Source: Chlamydomonas sphaeroides
Taxonomy: Eukaryota; Chlorophyta; Chlorophyceae; Chlamydomonadales; Chlamydomonadaceae
Length of the DNA stretch: 25,052 bases
NCBI GenBank assembly: GCA_001662425.1
Contig: BDDC01001401.1
Location: 1,090 to 26,141 of the forward strand
Direction of reading: 5' to 3'
Position numbers and translations under genes: made by a program. Below are positions 10,915-18,942 of the stretch, in pieces; the stretch's first letter is position 1; each line of letters begins with the position of its first letter. The notes beneath the pieces are model-generated. The model was not told where the DNA came from and did no database searches. It saw only the letters and a list, made by a program, of their open reading frames with translations.

Positions 10915-11462
10915 GGCCGCTGCTGCTGCTACAGCTGGTTAGCGCGCTGGCGAGGTGCGCTGGGGGCTGGAGCGGTGGAACCCGGCGGTGGTGTGGGCCC
11001 GGGCTGGGCTCGGCCGATGGGCCGGTGGATGCTGCTGCTGTGAGGCCAACACTGGTGCGCACGCGGTCGCGCGATGGCGTATGCTCCTCGGTAGGGTAAA
11101 AATGCAAGGAAGCGGGTAGTAATCGCTAGCCCGAGGGCGTTGAGGCGTTGATGTGCTTGGATGTGACAGCTGCGCCTTGGCCTCCTGCGTACAGTTACCG
11201 TGGCTGCGTTGGCTGTGAGTTGACTAGACAGGGACAGGGGCGTCAGCAGCCTCTGCTGAACGCGCGCGATCCAGTGCCGATGCGCTCGCCCCGACATGGA
11301 CAATGTGTCAAAACACAGCATGACCCATAGAACCTGCGTTGTGACAGCTACATCATCTCGCACCTCGTGGGGACCAGGGGGCCTTGATGCACGCTACACG
11401 TTGAGACCGGGTGTTCAGCATGGCTCAGGGGCCGCCACCGGTCTCCATTCTGCTCTGGAACG
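10915..11462. promoter_or_regulatory. Divergent intergenic region, presumed bidirectional promoter
   Basis: The 548 bp separate the ATG of the minus-strand kinase–U-box gene (10914) from the chosen ATG of the plus-strand snoRNA host gene (11463). No coding exon is visible. The GC content drops relative to the flanks, with the A-rich GGGTAAAAATG near 11094. I see no clear TATA box facing either gene, and cannot place transcription starts. Confidence 0.5.
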
Positions 11463-12682
11463 ATGGCGGAGCAGACCTTAGCGCGGCAAGTGTAGTGATC
11501 AAGCAGCGTATGGCTGTCGGGCGTGCGGCGGCCGCTGAGAATACATTCTTACTCCCCCTCAGGCGGTCGAGGACGAGGAGCAGCAGGAGGTGCTCTCGTC
11601 GTTTGCGGGGCTAGTGGAGGAGTCAATCGACGCTGTGCTCGCGTTGCCCGAGTTTAGGCACGTCCGTGCACTCGCGGTCGACGCCGCCGAGGTGAGCTGC
11701 CCAGCCCGCACACAGGCTCGCCACGCCGCAATTGCTAACAGTGACCATAATTGAGCAGGATGCGCCGTCGGCTCTGTCGATCGGCTTTGCGGACGTCGCG
11801 GCTGGGGAGGACGAGGTCGACCTCGACAAGCTGCGAAGCCCGCTGGATGTGTCCGGTCTGCTGGTGAGCCTTGCATGCACATGACATGACGTGCACGGCT
11901 CGTCGGGGGCTCGATCTCAGCGCAGAGAGTGCAGTATTCGCTGACCCAGTATCCTTGCGGCGCCATGCCCATGTCTTCTCAGCTCGGGACAGCCGCCCTG
12001 CCCGAGGACCTGTCCTCTGTCGCGGTGGTTGCTGTGGACGAGGACGAGGGGGCGAGCGAGCTGCAGTTCACGGATGAGGAGCTCGTCAAGCAGCTAAACG
12101 GCATCATAAAGCGCGCGAAGCTGGAGAAGCGGTACAACAAGTGGTTCTCGGGCGTGGAGGAGTCGCTCTCCGCCGCGCTGGACGCCGCGGGCTCGGGCGT
12201 GGAGGTGACCGAGACGGCGCTGGACCCCTTCGATGTGCTCCAGGCCATCGTCGCCCAGCTCGTCCGCGTCGCAGGTGTGCACCGCCCTGTGCGACACCTC
12301 TCAACCCGCCATCCGCGCTGCTATCTGCGGCACCACGCCGCCACTGCCCGCACGGTCCGTAACCCGCACCGCTGCGCATCCCCCCGCAGGGGTCTCCGCG
12401 CCGCGGCCGAGCCTGCTCGGCCGCGGCTTCGGCCTGGTCGGGCGCGTCCTCGGCGCCCCCCGCGCTGCCCTGGACCAGGTGCGGGGTGCCCTGACCCCTA
12501 CTGAAGCTCCCGGGCAGAGCAGGGCTGGGGCGAGGGGTGTGGCAGGCTGAGCGGGCAGGCAGGGCCGCGGTGCGCCGCGCATCGGGCGACCTCCTGCCGC
12601 CGCCCCGATGGGCTTGTCGTCGCGCTGGGCTCCAACCCGCGCCGCCGGCGCTGGCGCTGCCAAACAGCATCAACAGCGACTT

Positions 12683-12713
<31 letters not shown>

Positions 12714-15700
12714 TCTTGCAGGCCGGATGGCGCCACAGGACGCTGCGCCATGGCCGCACGCAGTGGCCGGCTGTCCTGTGTGAGCACGGAGGAATCACGC
12801 CGCTTCCGGCGCCGGCCAGCGGAGGAGCGGCGCGGTGCAGCAGCAGCAGTAGCAGCAGCCACGGACGGACCGGCAGACTGCGCAGCAGCAGCGCCCTCAG
12901 CCGCCTCGCCACGGGGGCAGCGCAGCCCTGCTCTACGGCGCTGGCGGCCCGGAGGCCGTGCAGTGGGGATTGGCCCAGCAGCGCGCTGTGGCGGGAGCTG
13001 GTGCTGCAGCTCTGGTGGCCGCGAGCTGGTGGCCACGCCTGATGCCAGGGCCGGCGCTGGAGCGCCATGCATCGGCCCAGCGGCGCGCAGTCGCGACGGC
13101 AGCCCTGCTAGCGGCTGCGCGAAGGGCGCCTACGCCTGCAGCCCGCCCGCGGGCTAGAGCTGGTGCGGCCGACGGCGTGCGGCAGACATGCAGCCCAGCC
13201 GCGGCCCGCAGCCGGCGGCGCCCAGGCCCGTGCTGGCGGGGCCCAGGCGGCAGGCTCCCAGCGCCGCGGTGCTGTCGTGTGGGCCGGCATGCGGGCGACG
13301 CATGCCGCCTGCCTCGGCGCCGCGCTGCCCGAGCGCTCGCGTGCCTCTGGTGGCACGGCGCCCTGCCCCCCGGGCTGCTGCCGGGCTGCTGCCGGGCTGC
13401 TGCCGGGCGTGCGTTGTGGAGGCCGGCAGCAGTGCTCGGCGCAGTGCTCGGCGCAGTGCTCGGCGCAGTGCAGTGCAGCCCAGCGCTTGGGGCACAGTCG
13501 TGGAGGGCTGGTGCCAACGGCACCTCCCGCCCCGCTTGCTGGAGTGCGGTGCGGTGCAGCGACGAAGCGTGGTGCGGTGCAGCCGCACGGTGCAGCGCAG
13601 CGCGGTGCCGAGGTCGTGTGGAGGCCGGCTGCCGTCGGCCTGGGCCCAGGGGGGCCAACCCGGTCTGCCTGCGACGCCGCCTCTCAAGTGCCCGCTGCCC
13701 TGCTGCTGCGCCCCCTCCCCCCCTGGCAGGTGGCGTGGCGGTTGGGCCGCACCCAGAAGCTGTGGTGGCGGCTGGAGGACGTGGTGGTGGACGGGGGCAA
13801 GGTGGCGCTCAAGCTGGCGCTCAAGGCGGCGCGGCCCGTGCTCGTGGGTGCGTGCCCGCAAGGCGTGACGTGACGTGCAAGGATCGCATGCGCCCATAAC
13901 TAACCGGAACCAGCCCAACCCGTTACATGGGGCGGGTTTGTTGGAGCGCCCGGCCCGTGCGAGGCAGGAGGCGGGCTGCAATGAGGATAAATCATTCCTC
14001 GTCCTGAGCAATTCCTGATGATCCTATTAAGACAAGCATATATCTGAGCAGCCCGCCTGTCTGCCGCCGCCGCCGCCGAACGCCGCACTGCACTGTGGCG
14101 CATCGCGGGTTGCATGGTCGCCGTCCACTCTCATTTTGCGCTGTGCACTGCATCGTGAGCTGGGATTCGGGCGCCATTGCACGCCCTGGCCGTCCCGCCG
14201 CTGGTACTGCACAAGCTCCGCGACTGCGGCTGGCACTGCTATGCTGTGAGGATAAATCATTCCTCGTCCTGAGCAATTCCTGATGATCCTATAAGACAAG
14301 CATATATCTGAGCAGAGCGCGCCTTGCCGTCGCCGCCGCACGCCGCACGCCGCGTCCGCTTTCCGCCGCCGCTCTCAGTGTGCTGCACCTTCCACACCAG
14401 AGGGGCGGCCACGTTCCTCCATTGCGCGCTCCTGCCATCAATCACGCCGCCCTCCTTGTGTCCCGCCGCCATTGCGTCTGATTGCATGCCCCTGCGAACG
14501 AGACTGGCGCCGCTTGCAGTGAGGATAACTCATTCCTCGTCCTGAGCAACTCCTGATGATCCTACAAGACAAGCATATATCTGAGCAACCGACGGCCCCG
14601 CCTCGCAAGCCAACACCCGCGCAAGCTGCACTCGCCGCTCGCCGCATCAGCCCCCAACCCCGCCACGCGCTGTTGCACGCATGCTGCCGTGAGGATAAAT
14701 CATTCCTCGTCCTGAGCAATTCCTGATGATCCTATTAAGACAAGCATATATCTGAGCAGCCACCCACCGCGCACAACCGTCCGCAGCCAGCCAACACCGC
14801 CATGCGCCTCCGCTCGCACCGCCTCGCAGCCAACTGCCACGCACAGCGTCCTCCCGCCACTAACCCACCCCACCGCCACACCAACACATCCCGCGCGCCG
14901 CCCGGCCCACATGGCCTCACCCGCCTTGCCGGCCGGCCTCCCTGGCGCGCTCCTCCTGGCGCCCAAAGCACGCCCAAGGGTCGCCGCCTGCCCTGCGCAC
15001 ACCGACCCCACACCCCCACGCTCCCAACCGGGCCCCCAACCTCCTCCTCTCCCCACCTCCCTCCCCTCCCCCCCCCCGCCAGGCCTCGTGCTGCACCGCG
15101 TGTCGCGGGTGCTGGACCGCAGCCGCAGCCTGCGGGTGCGCATGTCCAAGCTGCCCTACAAGGTGCGGCGGGCGGGGGAGGGGCGCGCGAGGGAAGGGAG
15201 GGGGGCCGGGGCTGCCAGCCGGAGGGGGCCGAAGCCGGAGGCGGGTGGGCCGAGGGCGGGCCTGAGCGTGGGGCGGGGGGCCACCAGGCACCGCACGCGG
15301 GGCGGGCAGTCGCGTGCCCCAAGGCTAGGCGGGGCAGCGGGCGGCCGCGGGCCCCGGTGTTCCCCTGGGTCCTGTGTCCGGCCCTGACCTTGCGCCTACT
15401 GCCGTGACCCCTCTCTCCGTACTTGCGTCGGTGCGCAGGAGGCGACGGAGCTGTACTACAAGGAGATGCTGGGGTCGGACTGGCGGGAGCAGCTGGAGGC
15501 GGACTGGAGGAAGGCGCAGGAGGACGTGGCGGAGGGCCTGGTGACGGGTGAGGGGGAGGGCGCCTGGGAGGGGAGGGGGCGAGGAGGCGAAGCGGGAGGT
15601 GAGGCGTATTACTGGCAGGCGAGGGCGTGGTCACGCGTCGCGAGGTCCTCGAGAGGCAGCTTTGGTGCGCGTGGCTCGCCAGCAACATGGGTGGTCGTGG

Positions 15701-16555
15701 CACCGGCCTGTGGTATGGCTGGTGAGGCCTGCGGCATGGCTGCCTCACCAGCGTAGGCGCACAGCCAGGACATGCGGACCGCCGTGCTCCCGCGCTCCCA
15801 GCCCACCCACACGCACGGGTCTCTCCCTCCTTCCCTCCCTCCCCCTCAGACGAGATCAACCAGGAGAAGCGCCTCATGACGGCGGCGCAGCTGCGGCGCC
15901 TGGAGATCGAGGAGTGGGACAAGCAGCGCATGAAGAACTTCTACCTCTCCTCATTCGGCGGCCTGCGCTGGTTCGACCAGATGGAGCAGGCGCTGCACAA
16001 CCCGCTCTTCATCGAGAGCCGCGGCTGGACGGACCCCGTGGAGAACTGGGTTGGCCGCAACAGGGTCTACCACGGCGATCTGCCGGCGGCGGGGGTGAGC
16101 ACAGCCAGGGTTGTGTGTGTTCTGCGTGTTGCGTGGGGACGGGGGGGCCGCCGGGGCCCAGGGGCGCGAAGCGGCGCACCGTGTGGCTTGCGGCTGCTGA
16201 CGCCTCGCAGCCTCTCCCGCCGCTGTTGTTGAACCCAATGCCCCTCGCCGCCCCGCGCCGCCCCTGCTGCGCGTGCAACTACTGGTCGCCCCCTACCTCT
16301 CTTCACCCCGCCCTCCCTCGCTCCCCATCCTCGCCCTCCCTGCCCCCACCCCGTCAGCTCATGTCGGATGTGGCCTCCACCGCCATTGCGCTAAAGGAGG
16401 CCGAGCTGGGCCGCAAGCTGAGCGAGCAGGAGCGCACCGCCATTGTGCTGCGCGGCAGCCAGGTTGCCGGCGGCCTGCTGCCCGACAACGATCGCGCCCC
16501 CGGGCTGGCGGCGCTGGCGGCGGGCGGCGCGCTGGTGCCGCGCGCCAGCAGGTGA
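11463..16555 (+). CDS. Unrecognised protein, 474 aa, ten exons; snoRNA host gene
   Basis: Exons: 11463–11489, 11563–11691, 11759–11863, 11950–12274, 12390–12478, 13730–13847, 15083–15162, 15439–15547, 15850–16094 and 16358–16555 (stop TGA). All junctions are GT–AG and in phase. The ATG at 11463 was chosen over 11419 because only its frame joins exon 2. I do not recognise the family. The N-terminal ~130 residues are acidic (VEDEEQQEV, VDEDEGASEL). The middle is basic and helical (KRAKLEKRYNKW, WRLGRTQKLWWRLEDV). Residues around 310–400 are rich in charged helix and Trp, with NWVGRNRVYHGDLP and LRWFDQMEQALHNP. There is no signal peptide and no clear membrane span, so it is probably soluble. Intron 6 carries four snoRNA copies, so transcription of this gene may matter partly for the RNAs. 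Exon 4 could instead begin at 11983 (463 aa). GTGAGG after the last Arg codon could be a donor, but I found no further exon. Confidence 0.75.
12479..13729. other. Long intron 5 of the snoRNA host gene, CAG-rich and repeat-rich
   Basis: This 1.25-kb intron lies between exons ending DQ and beginning VAWRLG. It holds interrupted CAG tracts near 12660–12720 and 12838–12860, a 12-bp repeat GGGCTGCTGCCG (three copies near 13371–13410), and a 12-bp repeat GTGCTCGGCGCA (three copies near 13432–13468). Long open frames on both strands here follow from the triplet and 12-bp periodicity. They lack splice sense or family motifs, and I do not call them genes. Confidence 0.65.
13971..14056 (+). ncRNA. Box C/D snoRNA, copy 1, U27/snR74-like (18S 5'-end guide)
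   Basis: The core is 13981–14047: box C ATGAGGA (13981–13987), box D' CTGA (14004–14007), box C' TGATGA (14016–14021) and box D CTGA (14044–14047). It is closed by a perfect 9-bp terminal stem, GCGGGCTGC (13971–13979) with GCAGCCCGC (14048–14056). Just before box D, the 12 nt AGACAAGCATAT pair with the conserved 18S 5' end ATATGCTTGTCT. The fifth base upstream of box D faces the A methylated by U27 (human A27) and snR74 (yeast A28). It lies in the sense direction in intron 6 of the host gene, so it is probably released by splicing and trimming. Box C has G at its fifth position instead of U, a mild deviation. Confidence 0.85.
14241..14316 (+). ncRNA. Box C/D snoRNA, copy 2, U27/snR74-like
   Basis: The core 14246–14311 has box C GTGAGGA (14246–14252) and box D CTGA (14308–14311). 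It matches copy 1 except for the first base of box C and one deleted T between C' and the guide (CCTATAAGAC versus CCTATTAAGAC). Boxes D' and C' and both guide stretches are unchanged. The flanks pair only weakly (TGC/GCA), so this copy may be processed less well. Confidence 0.78.
14513..14589 (+). ncRNA. Box C/D snoRNA, copy 3, U27/snR74-like, most diverged
   Basis: The core 14519–14584 has box C GTGAGGA and box D CTGA (14581–14584). It differs from copy 1 in the box C first base, AAATCATT to AACTCATT, CAATTCCTG to CAACTCCTG, and CTATTAAG to CTACAAG. All changes avoid boxes D', C' and D and the guide cores. Flanks TTGC and GCAA form a short terminal stem whose sequence differs from that of copy 1. 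Confidence 0.8.
14683..14760 (+). ncRNA. Box C/D snoRNA, copy 4, U27/snR74-like
   Basis: The core 14689–14755 equals copy 1 except for the first base of box C (G for A). Flanks GCTGC (14683–14687) and GCAGC (14756–14760) form a 5-bp terminal stem. It ends about 320 nt before the 3' splice site at 15082. The same 18S A27/A28 target is predicted for box D. Confidence 0.83.
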
Positions 16556-18223
16556 GGCGGCGGCGATTGAGCAAGGGGAGGGTAAGGAAGGCGGAAGAGG
16601 GGAAGGGGGAAGGGGCAGGAGGGGCATGGTTGTGTGGGCGCTGGGACGGCGCGGTGGCGGGGCCGCAGGGTGTGTGGCGGAGAGTTTCGGACGGCCGCTT
16701 GGGGTATGTTGGGTGGGCGGCTGAGGCGGCGCGGCCGTGCGAGTTGCGTGAGCGGCGGGCGGCGGCAAGGTGCGGCGGCGCCGCGTGCTTGTAGGCCCGC
16801 CGGCTGGGGGGGGGTGGCAGCATTGGGGCCTGTCGTGCGTGTGGGCCGCTGCAATGGGGCCCGAGGGGAGCCCGCCAGCGTACGGTACTCGTCAGTGCTG
16901 GCTTCTCGGTGGTGTAATGCGGGCTTCGTTGCGTGATCGCTGTCGGAAGCTTCTTATGATACGCTAGAACGAAGTCAAACAAGGAATATCTGTCACCTGC
17001 GTAAACGTGAATTCAAGGAATATCCGCACTGTCGTACGCACGGATGTGCGCCGCCACCCCATGCGGCACCCGAGGCGGTCATGCCACATGGCTCGACGCA
17101 GGTTTCTTTGCGTGTTCAGCACGCGACGCGGGGCGCAAGGGTCGCGCAGCGAGCCGGCCGCACAGGCGATGAGGGGAGAGGTCATCGTGATGTGACAAGA
17201 AAGACCAGCTGTGCGATACCAGGCGCCGCGCCTCCCACGGCCTCCCAGCGCGAGCCGTGAGCCGTGTGCAACGCAGCGCCCGCCGCTCACGTCATGGCCC
17301 CCGTCCGGGAGTCCCTACCGCTCAGCGCTAATGCGCCACTCGGCAGCGGCAACTCGCCCGCATGCACCGCGCCACTGCTCACCGCGTTGGGGCCAGCAGC
17401 GGGCCGCAGCGGCGCCACCGTCACAGCCTCCCCTGGTCACAGCCAGCGCTTCAGAGGCTTCCTTGCTGCGGCTACAGCAAAAAGCCAGCGCCGCGCTGCG
17501 CTGCCGTGCCGCGTCGCGCTTGGCACTGAACACGGCAGGCAGGCGCTCTGCCGACGCAAGAGGCGTATCGCACCCAGCAGCAGGCCACAGCTTGACCCTA
17601 CATCCAGCACGGCGCGCGCCCCGACTAAGCCGGCCGTCCAAGTTCTCCACGCCGATCGCGGCCGCCCTTAGCCCCTCGCCCCAACGATTGGCGGCGGCGA
17701 GGCGTTCCTCTAGGACCCCGTTCGCCGCTAGCCCGCAGCCGCATCAAAGGCTGCCCGCCTGCCGCTGCTCCTGGGTAACACCGCGCCCGGTGATGCGGTG
17801 CACGGCGATGCTCGCACCCCAGCGATCAGCGCCGGGCCGCTCGCCAGCGGCAGCGCAGGCGCGCTCCAGCCGCACGGCGCCGGTGCTCTGCGGCCCAGGG
17901 GCTGCGGGGCTCCCGCTCCCGCAGCACGCCTTGGTGCCGGTTGGTTCAGGTACCGTACCCTTCTCTGACTTCTACGCTGGTTCAGCAGTTGAAGCTGTGG
18001 CGCCGGCGCCGGCCAGGCGCTGACACTGCGGCCGCCGCGAGCCCGTGTGATAGCGTCGGCGCTCGGGTGCCAATCCGCAACAGCGCATCGCCAGTACCAG
18101 CAGCGCCCGCCACTGGGGTTCGGCAGCTGCGCCGGCGCACCGTCAACCTGTAGATCCAGTTGCCCGGCGGCCGCGCCGCCGAGGCGTCCATGATGGGATG
18201 TGCGCCGCTGCCGTGCGCAGCGG
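16556..18223. other. Spacer between convergent genes
   Basis: This holds the 3' untranslated regions of the plus-strand host gene and the minus-strand small gene. A direct repeat CAAGGAATATC occurs at 16980–16990 and 17014–17024 in a lower-GC patch. Between about 17200 and 18200 both strands have long open stretches, including two minus-strand ones ending in TAG near 17730 and in TAG near 17315. I found no family motif or coherent splice structure. A decayed gene or a long untranslated region is possible. Confidence 0.45.
16913..16917 (+). terminator. TGTAA polyadenylation signal of the snoRNA host gene
   Basis: TGTAA occurs about 360 nt after the TGA at 16553. Position, strand and spacing fit the usual chlorophyte signal, with cleavage expected about 10–20 nt further on. 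This implies a 3' untranslated region of roughly 380 nt. Confidence 0.5.
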
Positions 18224-18466
18224 CTACCGCCGGCGCCGCTGCGGCGCCTCCTCCGTGTGCGCGCTGCGGGTGCTGATGCGCTTCCGCAGCCAGGCCTGGT
18301 AGTCGCTGGCCGTGGGCTCGGCCGCGGCGGAGGCGGGGGGCTGCGCCGCGGCGGTGCGGTCGAGCGAGGCCTTGACGGCGCGCGGCCGCTCCTTGAGCAG
18401 GCGCACCGCGGTCCGTGCTAGGGCAAAGTAGTTCTTCAGCAGCTGCGCCTTGGAGGCTGACGACAT
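18224..18466 (-). CDS. Small basic protein of unknown function, 80 aa
   Basis: A single-exon frame starts at ATG 18466–18464 and stops at TAG 18226–18224. Codon choice is the GC-ending type of the neighbours (CTG, AAG, GCC, CGC). The N-terminal half is a predicted amphipathic helix (KAQLLKNYFALARTAVRLLK), the centre is Ala/Pro-rich (AAAQPPASAAAEPTAS), then YQAWLRKR, ending in a basic tail (QRRRR). There is no signal peptide and no membrane span. The N-terminal helix faintly recalls small mitochondrial LYR-type proteins, but the LYR triplet is absent, so I make no functional claim. The frame stays open upstream without another ATG, so an upstream exon cannot be excluded. It is divergent from the patatin-like gene. 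Confidence 0.55.
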   Translation of the reverse strand: MSSASKAQLLKNYFALARTAVRLLKERPRAVKASLDRTAAAQPPASAAAEPTASDYQAWLRKRISTRSAHTEEAPQRRRR

Positions 18467-18942
18467 GGCGTTGTGAGGCCTAGACAGGGCCGTGCGGCGT
18501 TGCAGGGAGGGTCGGCGGCTGCGGCCGAGGGGCAGGGTTGCGGCTGGGGTGGGTGCGCGGAGCGTGCCGGCAAGCAGGCGCCAGCAGGTGCTTACCCGGC
18601 TGTCAGTGATTTTCGCGTTGCTAATACTGCGGCATGCGTGCGGGAGTTGATGTGTCGGGAGCAGAAGAGCAGGCTGGGCGGTGATGGTCGCGTGCTGCAG
18701 GTCTGCCCAGTGCCTAACTTCTTGCACGGTCTTATGGAATGGAGGGCTTTTGTGACGCGGTGTGCTGCGGAGACGCGGCAGCGGCCTAGGAAACGCGCAT
18801 TGCCAATGCAGAACCGCTCAACGAGCGCGCTCCAACCACGCGCAAGCCACACACGTACTTGCGTCACACTGCGCCCAACGCTGATACCTGCATCACAGCA
18901 ACCACAAACCGACCTGCGCGCACCTGCAGTCGCCCGTTCGCC
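18467..18942. promoter_or_regulatory. Divergent intergenic region, presumed bidirectional promoter
   Basis: The 476 bp lie between the starts of the minus-strand small gene and the plus-strand patatin-like gene. No exon is apparent. A lower-GC stretch (CAGTGATTTTCGCGTTGC) lies near 18605. I see no TATA box in either direction. Confidence 0.45.

Larger units (their letters stand above)
13848..15082. other. Intron 6 of the snoRNA host gene: snoRNA cluster
   Basis: This 1.2-kb intron carries four copies of one snoRNA, spaced 265, 273 and 170 nt from start to start. The spacers are C-rich, triplet-like (GCCGCC, CACGCCGCAC) and not clearly homologous. An imperfect inverted repeat (CCAACCCG … CGGGTTTGTTGG, about 13913–13943) lies just upstream of copy 1. 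The 3' end has a long pyrimidine tract before the AG. Confidence 0.8.

Noticed and set aside
11419..11614. Earlier ATG for the snoRNA host gene
   Set aside because: Its frame cannot join the well-supported exon 2 at the donor 11490; the ATG at 11463 can.
12104..13072. 322-codon minus-strand open frame
   Set aside because: It is antisense to exons 4–5 of the host gene and runs into its CAG-rich intron; low-complexity Ala/Arg/Leu translation.
12958..13899. 313-codon plus-strand open frame
   Set aside because: It lies mostly in intron 5 and reads the exon at 13730 in the wrong frame; its length follows from 12-bp repeats.
13971..14760. CRISPR array (four near-identical repeats with spacers)
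   Set aside because: The spacing is irregular (265, 273, 170 nt), the host is a eukaryotic intron, and each repeat contains snoRNA boxes and an rRNA guide.
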